A DNA stretch of 64,000 nt from Phoronis australis. Lineage: Eukaryota; Phoronida; Phoronidae. Every line of letters starts with the position of its first letter. Positions within the stretch are counted from its first letter, which is position 1. Under the pieces are notes generated by a model. The model was not told where the DNA came from. It was given only the letters and a program-made list of their open reading frames with translations, and ran no database searches. Below, one piece after another: positions 1 through 13,200 of this stretch. Location: positions 1 through 64,000 of the forward strand of contig NMRA01001023.1 in assembly GCA_002633005.1 (NCBI GenBank), read 5' to 3'. Both the position numbers and the translations under genes were made by a program.

Positions 1-898
1 AAACTGAAATAAAAACATCGTAGGCCTATGGGTTGATGACAAATGTTTTCGGACTCCTTGCTTTCGAGGGACGTATGCATACATTTTGAGCCTCACACGT
101 TCTTTATAGCTACTGTTTGCCTAAATATTGAAACCAAAAACTAAACGATTCAGTGAAATATATTTCAGTCACGTGTTGTGGTAGTCATGTACCACTGATT
201 ATTTCATGGCTCACAGTGCTAATTTACTATTACCGAACTCTTAGATAAATATGTCCCCGTGTTATCGTTATAGGGCTAGTAATGTGTCTCTTGAAATTTT
301 AATTAATTTTTTATTGTTGTCGATAATCTGTAACCAGAGAAAAAACGTCTGTCCTTCGGCGTTTTACACTAAAAAGCGTGGGCGTTTTGCCTCAAGCAAG
401 GGTTAAAACGCCCTGACTTTTTAAGTTGTTAATTCCCACGTGGTGGGCAATGTTTGTGCAAATCGGTTCAGGGTGGTTAAACGAGATATTGGAAGATAGT
501 CATAACTCACTAGGTTATGTTTTGAAAGTTCAACGGGAAACGAAACCATGGACGTTCTCGCTTAGCACTAAGATTTTTTACTGAATTACGATTTATCTTG
601 GCTAAACTACAAGTCACGTTTCTGCTAACACCTTTCGTGCGTATAGGAGAAACCTTAATTAATATGTACATGGAATTGAATAGATAGTGGACAATTAAAA
701 CTTTGGTTTGAATGCCTGTGAAATGTAATAAATAAATTGATAATGGTAATTAATAAATTCTGTGGTTTACTTGACACGATTGGAAAATGGTTAGTCCGAC
801 CGAACGCTTCGAACGTGGAATTAAACCCACCTTCGTGTGTACTGTGGCTTCACTAACCTGAGTTTCCTGATTCAATGACTCGTGTCAATTAAGCTGGC
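1..898. other. Intergenic upstream flank of GM2A copy A
   Basis: No exon is recognisable here. Positions 1-373 match 24566-24933 almost base for base, and the stretch from about 489 onward matches 26935 onward. Positions 374-488 have no counterpart on the right side because the right copy is interrupted there by a single-N join and inserted sequence. This is AT-rich upstream sequence of the GM2A-like gene. Confidence 0.6.
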
Positions 899-900
899 AG

Positions 901-905
901 CCAAT
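901..905 (+). promoter_or_regulatory. CCAAT box upstream of GM2A copy A
   Basis: A CCAAT pentamer lies 198 bases before the ATG, within a more GC-rich stretch (GCAGCCAATCAGG). The same box is kept in copy B at 27348-27352. No clear TATA box was seen between it and the start codon. The regulatory role is inferred from motif and position only. Confidence 0.35.
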
Positions 906-1098
906 CAGGACGCGAGAACAATCAGCACTGTCATTTTCCCAAATCATCTCCCACAAACTTCCGTGTTACCGCGTTGAGTCTAGTCCGGTAACACTTCCTC
1001 CTTGAAAATCTGTACATGTTGATCGCTTGGAGGAGCTTCGGTCGTATTAGTCTTCGGCAACAGTTTGGTCAAGTCGTGTTGACTCGAGCAGTTCAAAA

Positions 1099-4000
1099 AT
1101 GTCTCCCGCAACTGTCACCATCATCCTGTTGCTCGGCCTCACTCTGAGTGTTTTCCATGTCAACGGGTGGTCTAAGGAGTGGATCGACAATCTGGACAGT
1201 AAAGGTGACGGCGAAGAAACGGACTTAAAGTCGTTCATCAACATACTCAGCAAACCTCGGGTTCTCGACCGGTACAAACTTCATAAAATCGTAAGTATAA
1301 GCTAAACGCTTTGCTCCTTTTTTCTGTTTTTGCTCGTGTTTTTTTTTTTTCTTCTTTTTTCTTTTTCTGTTCCGGCTCATAGATGCACTCGGAAAATGAA
1401 AATGATAGTCAATAGGAAGGCACAGATCTGCTACAAATGAGAAACGGTATCAATTTTATTTTTTTATGCATTGACAAGAGACCGTCTTCAGGCCCGTAGG
1501 AAGGCAAAAATTATTAGTAGCACCAACCTTCGACTTCGCCAACCTACCTCCTTCCTATCGCTACACCCCCCACCCCGTTCTCTATGTCACCATATTTGTA
1601 CCGACCCTCCGCGTCCGCCATAGGTGGGTTGGTTGGTAATACCTGAGATGCAGGCATCAGGATTTGAGTAACCGTGAACCAACAAGGTATTTAGCGGTAT
1701 GAAAGCGACTTCAAATATAGAACAGCATGTAAGATAGGGAAATGTATTAAAAAGTACTTGAAGCTGTAACCCTATACTGTCCAGTAAAACATGCAGCAAT
1801 AAGATAAGTTACATTCGAGGAATCATGGCTCGTGTGTATATATAATTAGGAAACACGTGATCTCATCATAGACACAGTTCATGGTTTTATAACATATCAC
1901 AATAGAATAGCCCGATTTGAAACAAATTTTAAAACCGAAACTCAAAAGCCTCAATATAGATTGATGTTAAAACACATCTATGTCTAGCAATAACATTATT
2001 TTGCTTACGAAAAATCTAAGTGCTCTAGGTTGTGAATACGTAATTACATTTAGTTTCGTTATCGTTTTAAGACACATGCATCATTTTTTATAAATTACTG
2101 TACGAATCCGAAACCTTGTGACTGTCACTTAACTTCATACAGTTTGAACGTTTAAAGAGTAATATCCTGCTTAGTCACTACTTGAAATAAATTACATACC
2201 TGGTTACTCAGCCTCACAAAACATGTTTCGAACCATTTCACATAATGGCAGAAAATTTCCCACTAAAAAACACAAAGTTTAGGACCCAGTTGCATAAAAG
2301 TTATACGCCCTATAGCAATAATGACGTCGCATTATCACCCGCCACGTTGTTATTGTTGAAAACGCACCTGACGTCATGAAACAGTCAAACTTATCCAGAG
2401 GATAATTTTGAAATTTCATGCAACCCAGCCCAGGTCTTATCGGCTAATAAAACTAAGTGTAGAAATGCCATCAAGTTTTATGAGGGTAGACAACATCCTT
2501 TCTAAGACTAGGCCACTTCACTGCAATAGTAGTTGGTTTCCTGAATTCGTTTTGATCATAGCCACCAATCACGGTCCATCACTGCAAGGAAAATTGACAG
2601 ACCTTTATGCTGGAGCCGATATCATGATTTCAATGTTTAGGCCGAAAGCAGAAAGAAGCTGCCCAATAATTATTCGGCAAAATGAAATTCGCCACGGCAG
2701 GTGTATTATCGCGGCGAAGTTTTCTTGTTTGCTTGCTTGATTTGAACGCAGGCAATAGAGCCCACATTTTACACCGATTGAACTAATAAGTGTTTTGATA
2801 AACTTTCACTAAAGAAAGGTGGCGCGAATCGTGAACACGTGCTTGTCACTTCCCGAAATATCACGCGCCTCTCTTTTTGTGGTATTCAAGCACAATGATA
2901 CACGTAGGCTGGGCACATATCACACAGTTGGGCTGCTGTCGTCCTAAGCATTATATTTCACCACTGGTTTGCCAATCGCCATTCTTATACATGCACAGTG
3001 AGTCACAATAGTAACATAAAATTAAAAGCCGAATGGGGCACGCTAAGCCGTTTTTACGTGGGAGCAGCTCAGCTGAAAAGTGCATCAATGACTACCGCCC
3101 CAAAACGTGTCAAGCGTTGGATTGGGGATTTGGGTAGCGGCGTTTTCCTCTAATCACTACTCAGGTATATTTATGAACGAAAACTTCTTCCAAATTCTAT
3201 TCAAATTCCGCCTATTTAAACTCATGGCTTTTTCACCGCGACATTCTAGGAAGACAACCCTCTACTACAGTTCGACTTCAAAAACTGTGGCTCTTCGAAT
3301 GACATTCTCCAGATATCCAAAGTCTCCGTGTCTCCAGATCCAGTCAAACTACCCGGAAGCATAACCGTTTCTTTCACAGCAAAGATTCTACGAAACATCA
3401 CTGCTCCACTCACCGTAAGTTATGCACGAGTTGCGGTGTCGTCAATGGTCTTGCATTTGCGGGGACTGTGTTAACATGAACTATCAATATTCCTTAAAGA
3501 CATCATTTGCAATATTGCAGCCCGCAAAGTATGTAAATGTCGGTGACCACGTTATTTATTTGTTGTAAACAATTTGATTGTTGTCTAACTAGTGTTACGA
3601 CGATCGAACTAAAGTTTTATGTTGCGAGTCATATTGCCGTGGCACTGTGCACTGTTTAGGCTACGGGTACTGCTGAGGAGAGTCCTGTGCAGAAGGCACA
3701 ATGGAAGAGTGGTCTGCAGAACCATTCGGGACTCGTGCAGGCATTGATGTTTTTAAACTAAGAAAAAAGCCTGATAAATTTTACAAATTTCAGTTTCATA
3801 CAAAACGTGATTCAAAGCAGAATGCACAAAATATGGTTATTGGTTTTCCTTTTTCACAAAATTGCGTGATATCCGATGTGATGAATTTACGAGGTTACAT
3901 TTCTCCTCCAGTACTTGCCTTTGGATACGTTGTACGTCGCTATGCTTTTCTTTCGTTACTTATAGGCTCAACTCTCGGTAGAGAAAAAGATCTTCGGTTT

Positions 4001-5619
4001 TTATTTATCCATTCCGTGTATAAAGAACGTCGGGTCGTGCACCTACAAGGACCTCTGTTCTATGATTCCTATCAAGCCCGGCCAACAATGTCCGGCATCT
4101 TTCCAGAAGTACAAGTTACCCTGCACGTGCCCCTTCCATGCGGTAAGACTCTTTGTGATACAGGCCCCAGTGCCCGGATGCATGAAACACCCAAATAGGG
4201 ACTCAACTATAAGGTCCCCAAGTCTTTTTGGGTATTTGTGTCTTTATGGACTCACAGATGCAATATTTTTCTATCATTTCATGTTTATTATGAGCTCCTC
4301 TTTGATTAATGACATTTTCTAATAAAATAACTAAAAACCGAGCCCAGAGTTCATTGAAAATAAATAGGGACTCAGCCCTTAAATTGAGGGTGTTGCATGA
4401 AAAGATCCCTACTTATTTTAGATAAATTTGACAATTCACTCTCGATTTGCCAAAGTCAAAAGTTGACTTAGTAATGAAACTAGAACAATACAAGAAAGGG
4501 CAATCGATGTCTTCAACAATCCAAAAATACGCATTCAATAGATTTAGGGACCTTAGTCGAGTCCCTATTGGGGACTGTTTCATGCAACTGGCCACAGGAG
4601 TCTGTTCCACGAACGCGTTTTGTTATGGAAAGTATCGCATTCGGCGAGAAACTGTTTTTTCTATTCAACCACAAAACGGTCACAGTCCGCCACTGTAGAA
4701 GTGGAGCAAAACCGTACTCGGCAGGTAAACGGTTAAAGATGGATCACGATCTGTTCAGGTAACTAAAAGATCAAATTAGGCCTTTTACTCTCATGAAATT
4801 GGTCACACAAAACTCCTTATCATGATAGGATTCTACATTCCCATGCCTAAGAAAATCGAAACCACATATACTCCCGTGAACGTTTCAAAGCTCATTGAGG
4901 TTGATCAATTTAAAATTGCGAATTCGAATGTGGCGCATGCCAAAAATACGCGTTGACTGTTACTTGAACTGGCAATAAAAATGCAATCTTGTCATATTGA
5001 GGAAGATTATGAGAGCGATTCAATTTGTAGACAAAATGAAGCTTTAAATTAAGCCAGTGTTTGAGGAACAGGAAAGTTTTACCTGAACTTAGACTCTTGA
5101 AAACTCCTTCTAGATCTCAGAAAACACAGATGTGAATAGGACTTTCCACCAAAAAACACACCGAGTCCTTCTGTGAAACCAGTGTCACGGTTTCAGGAGG
5201 AAGACAGTCTTTCTGCATGTATTTGAAGACTGACCTCGATTTCACAAAATGACTGGCAGCCTTCGACGAAAATTGAAGACTCGTAATAAAATCGGATTTT
5301 GTGTTTTATACAGTGGTTCTGGTCGAAGCTAATAACTTCATCAGAGGTCTGACCACGTCCATAAAACTGGACAAATTTGATTGATTTCGTAAACGAAATA
5401 ACAACCTATCTCTTTATGCGCCTTCGAGTTCAGTAATTTTTAACGGAGTGTGCTTGTTGTTTCTAGGGTTCTTACACTGTGCCTAAGGTCACAATGGAGG
5501 TCGGGAAAGTAAAGCTGCCATCCTTCCTTGCGAACGGCGACTACAAAATAAAAGTGAACCTCATGCATAAAGAAACGCGGGTGGGGTGCTACGAAGTGAA
5601 GGCATCTCTGGTTATTTAG
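1099..5619 (+). CDS. GM2A: GM2 activator-like protein, copy A (4 exons, intact)
   Basis: Exons by eye: 1099-1290, 3250-3414, 3966-4142 and 5467-5619 (stop TAG), all joined in phase 0 with GTAAGT/GTAAGA donors and AG acceptors, giving 228 residues (human GM2A is about 193). Residues 1-23 form a signal peptide ending VNG. The body follows the GM2A pattern: eight cysteines at about 77, 137, 144, 150, 161, 172, 174 and 219, the blocks IPCIKNVGSCTYKDLC, LPCTCPF and GSYTVPK, and the C-terminal RVGCYEVKASL. By analogy with human GM2A the disulfides would be 77-219, 137-144, 150-174 and 161-172. One N-glycosylation sequon (NIT) is at 113. In vertebrates this ML-like fold lifts GM2 ganglioside from membranes for beta-hexosaminidase A in the lysosome; here the lipid is unknown. 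About 50 charged residues between the signal peptide and Cys77 form an N-terminal extension longer than in human. Exon 2 could instead start at 3271 (TTCGAC), also in phase. The gene converges on WDR36. No lesion was seen. Confidence 0.85.
4190..4600. repeat. Dispersed inverted-repeat element in GM2A intron 3 (copy A)
   Basis: Intron 3 contains an imperfect inverted repeat: GTTGCATGAAAAGATCCCT at about 4391 faces GGGACTGTTTCATGCAAC at about 4574. The surrounding text (GACATTTTCTAAT, AGGGACTCA, TTACTCTCGAT-like words) recurs in the copy B intron and, diverged, at about 57160-57490, outside any GM2A exon. It is therefore a mobile repeat rather than gene sequence. It has no coding capacity and looks MITE-like; ends and target duplication are not resolved. 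Confidence 0.5.
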
Positions 5620-5812
5620 TGGCGGGCGCTTTTGAGAAATTCTATAATTTTATATTGCAGCTCCGTCGGTACATACGTGATTCCCCTAAGTGAACTCACG
5701 TCAACATTCTTTAAGGAATGCAACGCTTTTTGTAAAATGTAAAAAGAACGCAACTAAAGAAACTAAAACGAGCTTGTATTTGTTTACTCATCGCTTGTTC
5801 TCTGCGTGTTTA

Positions 5813-5818
5813 AATAAA
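5813..5818 (+). terminator. AATAAA polyadenylation signal, GM2A copy A
   Basis: AATAAA lies 194 bases after the stop codon of the GM2A-like gene. The same hexamer is at 33331-33336 in copy B. The assignment rests on motif and spacing. Confidence 0.5.
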
Positions 5819-7232
5819 CTACGATATCATCACGGTATTCAATCAATAGAATTCAACTGATCTGAACAGGCATGAAACATAAGAGGGTCGACACATGCAG
5901 TAACTAAACAAGATGCAAAACAATATGCACTGAAATGAGTGCAAATACTTTTTCCCGTGGCTCGTTTCCGGCTTACAATTGCGTCCAAGTCAGTTGGCCG
6001 CTTTTCGGTGTTCGCTTGGATCGCAAAACCCTAGTAAAATAATGCATTCCTTTAGCGTTATGCAAGATACTGCTCTTACAGGTTAATCTTTGTTAGATTT
6101 TTTTATTAAACATTAACCTGAAACTATTTGCAAAATAGGCCATTAACCCACTTTTTGTTATTCAGAACAGTCGAGATTATAAATTTTAACTTTGGTGGAT
6201 ACACGCACAGCAGATCTGGCCAAGAACTGTCACTCTTCTCTCAGAGATCACAGGATAGGCCTATGTCACGTTTAAGGAGGAGTCAGTCTATGTTATCTCT
6301 TCGCACACTTCGTACAGGAATACTATGAAGTAAGTCTTCCATGGCGAATGCTCTTACCGTAGATTCTCAACCCCGCTTATTCACTCGATAACCCGGACAG
6401 GGAATGTCACAGCTATGTTGATTACTGTTGCACGTCCGATGCGATGGTAAGGCTCACTGGAAAACTAGGGTATAGGTTTGGGCACTTACGTGTTGGCCAA
6501 AATCACCAAGGACAAGTCAGCTATAGTGGGTATTCACATGTGTTGGGTAAAACTTGTAGACTATCGGTCATGAATATGCATTGTTTTGCCACCCTTGAAT
6601 ATGTACCTGATCAACGGTGAAGCTGCACTGGCAGCCTCTCCTATGACGTGTAAAGACAAATGGATGAGTGCAAATTATCAGTACTGTAGCACAAAGGTTA
6701 ATGTCATGAGGAACGGATCCACAGATGACTGACTAATTTTGCAGCCAAATGAGCTCAAATCTAGCGTTCAGTATTGAAACTGTCTTTTTTACCTCCAATA
6801 TGCTTTCAGCTGAGCTGGTCTTGCCAACTTGTTAACCTTTGTCTCAAGGAATAATTGTCAATTCAGAAACTACTTCTCAGAAACGAGTTATGACTAATTT
6901 TACACTGTGAATGGTCCTAAGCAAGTGCTGTTTTTGTACAAGTTTAAACAAAAGACACATAACAATATATTCAAGAAATAATTATTTTTACCAATTTACA
7001 AATATTTACAATGAACATTGTGACAGGGAAAGCATATGTTCCAGTGTCACTTACTAAGTGTAAATTTTGTTGAAAACTCTTCAGAGACTCTGTCACACTG
7101 TCATGCCTCCAAAAGAGGCAGCAATGATATCAAATACAGGGTGTGCCAAGACCGGAACACAATTTGACACTGCTGTATTTCTATAATGTGTCCATGCTTT
7201 TGAAACACTCTCTACTGTTGCCTAGGCGACCA

Positions 7233-10200
7233 TCATAATGTTGCCGACTTGAGATAGTTTACTAGACACAGGTTCTGATTAAACATGGTCTGAAGATGAT
7301 CCCACGCACAACTCTGGTGGGGCACTAGTTTCCTGGCTTCCTCCAACAGCACGGCCTCCTGGGAAATTAGGTCTCCAAACACCTGTAATAAAAACAGAAG
7401 TAATGGTAGTTGTTATGACGACGACGACGGCGGTGATGACGACCACGACGACCAAGAAGGTTTCCACTTGTATTGCCTTTTTGTTTATGTAACAGACAAA
7501 ATCGACACCCATAGCTTACACGGGTTCTCCATGTATTTAAAAATTAAATTACATATTACGCACTTAAAGCTCTCAGTGTAACGTTCTACATTGTTATGCA
7601 TGTTCTACTTGAAGTAACCCTGATCACCTGTCTCACATCTTAGTCGTATGTTTTTCTAACCATTTGGTTATTAAACTTGTATCAACGGTCTCCGTGTTTA
7701 ATTCTTTATGAAATACTAAAATTTTATTTACGTTTTTAAATAAACTTGCATTGTATCTTATTTCATAGTAGACGTATTTTTTTTCTGTTGTTATCTATAT
7801 CGTTCTTCTTAATTGTTAATATCTGTTTAATTTACTGTTACTCGGTGGTCAGCAATTAGCGGCCTGTGCCTTTACTGGCCACTCAGCCACATAACAATGC
7901 ATGTTTTTATACGATTTAAAAAATAAAAGTTAATTCTCTCTCTCTTTCTCTGACCAATGGCAAAAAATAAGAAAATTTTCCAGGTGACATGGCATTCATC
8001 AAATAAATAGGCTTATGTGATAGAAATATTCTTTGTGTTGTAAACTTCAATTGCAAGGAAAGTTTATTTGCATGAATGATGTCAAAATAATGACAAAAAG
8101 AGATGCAAATAGAGGAAACTGGAAATCAATGTGAGGAAACCAAAAAGAGGAAAATTCCATGCCCTGCTTCACAGATAAATTTCCAGTGACTGTTTAACTT
8201 GAATACAATTTTGAATAAATAAGGTCAAGAAGAAACACCGAAATAAAACGAATCAATATGCCCTGTGGCCCCATGACACTGCTGACACCAATAGATGGCG
8301 GTGCACAACGCTGACCTTGATAAAAAGACCCAGAACCACTTGGATAAATTCAAAATTTGTCTTCCTGGTCAGTTGATGTCGAACAAACTGTAGGAAGTTG
8401 ACCAGTAGCTGGACAGAGCCACCACCCTCTGGACCCAGCATTCGTATTTCAGCATCCAGTCGTGATGGGCCCAGGTCTTTAATGAAGTTCAACAGAACAC
8501 CATCTGTAACAGACAATGAGGACAACTACTATGCTATACTGATACTGCAGATAACAACTAATTACTTGGACAAAATTCAGAAATGAGAGACTCTAGCATG
8601 CCCCAACGGTAACCTCAAACACTTTTGTTCAATATAAATATCCAAGATGAAATGTCAATAACACAATTGCAGTTTTCTGTATTGTCCTTTTATGCACCTT
8701 TTTAGTTTTCCATGAAATCCCCGAAAATCCCAATTTCGGATCACCCTTCATGCTTAAGTGGAAATTCCTAGCGTTTTAATAGGAGAAGACTGAGAGAACA
8801 GACATCTTTGAAACATGAAACTAGCCAAATTTGGCATACAATATAAAAATTCTGAAAAGAGACAAATGATTCAAGAGACAAAAGTGTTACACATTTACAA
8901 GCATCAATATGGGTTACACACGATCCCTTATTCATATGGCTTTTCCGCTGAAGCACCCTCACTAGACTACCATTTATAGTTCGCATTAATGAACAATCCT
9001 TATTAAGAGAGGCTATTGAAGTCGGTAATGGGACAAACAATGGCTGGTGATTTGATTACAAATGGAAAAACTACACCAAATTATGCTTTAACTGTACATC
9101 AAGATGAGCCTCATACACAACTCACCAGTTGGGTCCTGCTGTAGCAGTCGTCCTAACTCTGACAACGGCTGGCTCAGATTGGTCTTCAAAACATGTGAAT
9201 CCTATAACACCAAACCGGTGTTAATTACATAGTGGACAGAATTACATGGACCTGAGCTTGTTCAAAAGGAAATTACAAACATAATTCTAAAACTCTTGCG
9301 TAGCAGACAGGGTCATTTTCTTATTTTAGCTAAATCTCACTACCTTTGGATGATGTCTACAACAGTATGTCCATATCCAAAAAACAGCGGATTTTTCAAA
9401 AGAAAAACAATTTTTTGTTCAAGTGATTTGCATATGTAACTGCATTCACCTAAGCTTCACAGACAGGCGCAGGCAGCCATGCATCACATAAGTACTTGTC
9501 TAAAACTGTTTGGCAAGCCCATTTTAGACTCTCAGGACAGTTCATTTCAATACTTAATGTTGTATTAAAAAGACTACATCCACTGCCAAGCTTCTACATA
9601 CAGGCGTACGGGCCTAAATATGCACATATATGGGAACTACTTAATTTCTTATGATACTGAAGGTTTTTCATGGCGCACCTGCAAAAACATTTAAACTGGA
9701 AAATATCACTCTCAAGACTTTAAAATATATTTAGGCCTGCAGAATATTGCCGCAAGACTAAACCAATGTATACCTGCTTTTCTTCGTTGTCTTCAATCGG
9801 GGCAAACTTTGGCTGTAGCCCGGGAATTGTGGGTAGAAAAAATGGTGCCAACTTTGGTACTTTAGGTGGCTCCTTAGGCTTGTTTTTCAACTACAAGAAA
9901 ATTTTGTTATGTTCTGAAACTAATGTGAAATACATGTTTTTTAATAAAGCACCACTAACAGTGAAGATGAGGCCATAACAGCGGAGAGCAAATTTTAACA
10001 ACGGTCTTGAGATAAGGATCTTCGCAGAATGTGAATGGCTGGTACTTCAACTTGAGCTCATATAGACAGAAACACATTTGACTGGTTAGTAGGTTCATAG
10101 ACTTCCATCCCTGGAATGCCAGATTCGATCTTGTGCTGGAGAGGTTATGCCGTCCATGGGTGGCATTTGCTTGCGTTCGTTTGTTCAGGTGTTAGTTCTT

Positions 10201-13200
10201 TACTGTCACTAAAACCTTTTGAAACTATGACAATTTTAACCGCATTGCATAAAAGTCATATCATTAGAAAACTATTCATAAATTCTTGATGGTGTATGAT
10301 TATACAAGAAGCAAAAAAAATAATTAAATTAATAAATAATTATCATTTTGCAAACCTCACAGGTTTAAAAAACACCAAGTGTTACCAAAATGCAAAAAAA
10401 ATAACAAGGTGCTTCAGTAATGTAAAAAGAAAATGAACCAGAGGTTGTAACTTTAATGATTCAAAAAGATTTTTACCCTACCAAGACAAAGAATTTAGAA
10501 CATGGATCCCTCACAGTTGCTGTGATGAATTGTAAGGCATACATCTTGGACTGTTGGTGCCATTTGACACACAGTTCTTCAGTAAAAAATTCAGGATGCA
10601 GTGACATTTACACAAAATGTGATAAACTAATTGCTTCAACTATCTGTCTGAAATTTGCAGATAAAGGGTTTCTGATAGATAAAAAATGAGCAAACATCTA
10701 GTGTGTAGCTTTGAAACGTACTGTTGATAGATCATGATAGCACAGTTGGTAGTGAAGGACTTTTTACAGTAGTTTATAAATCAACTCAATTCTTCAGAAA
10801 GTAAAAACTAGTGATCCTGATACACACCGCAGTAGTGTGTTTTGTCATAAACGAGACACTGGAACTCATTTTACGACTGTTATGTTATGAAAGAAAGTGG
10901 ACTCTGGAAAATGATAATATTCATGACAAAGAGACAATGTCATTTTGTACACACCTGTTAGTGGGGCCTAAACTTATCATTAAAATTGCAGAACAAATAT
11001 TCAAAACCAAATGTCACTTCTTTCTGTAAAATGCAGTAACCTGATCTCAAAACTCCAAAATGTCTTGTTGAAAAACTCTTAGCATGTAGTTTGATAGGTT
11101 GTCGAAAGTAGTTCTAAGTTGAGCTGAAAAGGTATCAGAAGCCAGGTTATTCCAGGCATCCAATCAGGGCTAAGAGCAAGAGGGGTACGAAGAATGACCG
11201 GGTTGGTTGAGTAATTTTGTTGGCACATCGCTGGTTGTCTATCTGGAACCGAGCCCTACGAGTCTCGCTTGATGAACAAAAATGACAAAATGAAAATGAA
11301 GTAATAAAATTAGGCTTGATTTCATAACTACAACACTCAGTCGAGTGGACAGCCAGAAATTCACAGTGTGAGTTTTCGCAGGTAGTTTCGGGGTCGCAAG
11401 CTCTAATAATAGAACACACTGGTCATGTGTGGGAGCTGGCATACCAGGGCTAGAGTTATATGGTAGGAGGAAAGGCCGTCCTGCCCCATGTTGCCAAATA
11501 CACCTGCCTAAAGAGGGTGCTAGAGTTTTGCACGTCATGTCCTACCTTGATGAGGTCAAGTGAGAGGAGACTAAGCCACCTGGAACTAGGCAGTAGAGAG
11601 AGAGTGACCAACTCACTGGCCAGTTGGTCGGGCGACTTGTACTCGTCCACAAGTACCTCGACATGGGTGGTGTCAGGCTCGAACTGCTTGTCATCTGAAG
11701 AAATAAGAATGGAGTGAAGACGTTTGACAAACTTCAGCTAAAGTTTACCTCCTTACTTGGTGAAGCATATATTTTCCATTAAGATTTCATCAACAAATGA
11801 ATTGATGCATAGTGAAACTCCAAAATAATTATCAACAAAGTAAATCCTACTTTTTAATACTCATGGATTAAATTTTTTTATATGTGACTTTTTGTCTAGC
11901 TCAGGTTAAGATATTATACCCATTGACTCCACCTCTACACACGCAAGTGTGACCCAGCAGTTCAACCAATTCAGCACACTAACTATCTCTATAGCTTGAA
12001 CTCTGAAACCCATGGGTGACAGCACTAGCAAAATATTCCTAATTGCTAACAAGCAACTTACTAAACAACCATCACTTTAACTTATCATTTCAGCACAGAC
12101 AGCTGTATAACCCAGATCCAGAACTGGTTTGCTAACTAAAGCAGTACGTGCATTTACTAACAGCTATTATAGTTACCAAAATGTAGGTCTCAAGCCACCC
12201 AGTAACTTCATAATGTATTGAGGACAGCATCGGATGAGAGTATAGAAAACATCACAAGACAAACTAGTTCCCACGTTACCAGAGTTACGGCTGGTAGTAT
12301 TTTACATAAACCCATCGAAGAAGATGAAAGGTGTCTGTGCACTAGGAATATGGGTAAATTTTCAATGCAACATATAAGTCTTATTTCTCAATATATTATT
12401 AATACAATTTAAAATATTCACCAATACCTTCAGCTTGTGAGCTTGTGCTGGGTAATTCAAGCACTTGGGGCTCAAAGTCTGCTGGCAGAGCAGCCAGGGG
12501 CACGTGACTGTACAGCGTCTTATTGGACCAGAGGTAGACGGAGAGGTCATCCACGTGACAAGTGACCAAAAACTCTGATGTAGGGGACATGACAAGGCTA
12601 GTGACAGGTACGTCTGTCAGGAAGCAGTCGATGAGCGCGCCGGACGGCAGGTTCCACACACGTACTGTACAGTTCATGCAGGACGACACCAGCCAATGAG
12701 AGTTGGGGCTGAATGCCTGTTGAGTTTTATAATTAAAACAGATGTAGTTGCACACAAGTGACACAGCAATCACTAGGAGAAAGTTGAAAATTATAACTGA
12801 GATGCATCATGATTTTCATTTTCAACTTTCTTCTGTTACTATGGCCACAAACTAGTGTTCCAGCAATCACTCTTCCTTAACAAACAAAATGAAAGTTAAC
12901 AGACAATTTTTTATTACAAAAGGGCTTCTTTATCAATGCATAAGTGTAAGGAATTCAAATTTTACAAATGTTCAGGTAAATATAAGATTGAATTATAATT
13001 AAATTCACACAATGACACCTGCTTTTTCACAATAGACCTCGCTAATTAACGTCTAAGACAGAAAGGTGACAATTTTTGCCCCTGTTGCAGTCACAACTGT
13101 GGAATCTCTCACCAGTTCTGTGAGGTCCACCATTGGGAAACCCACATCGGGTCCTATAAATTCTGAGTTTGCAGCTGCGTGTAAAGACAAAATCATCACA

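Noticed and set aside
3701-4198. 165-codon plus-strand open frame
   Set aside because: It overlaps the true GM2A exon 3 in a different frame and is mostly intron; copy B has a stop in the same frame.
7279-7512. Minus-strand open frame rich in valine and threonine
   Set aside because: It reads the last WDR36 exon in the wrong frame and continues into the GAC simple repeat of the intron.
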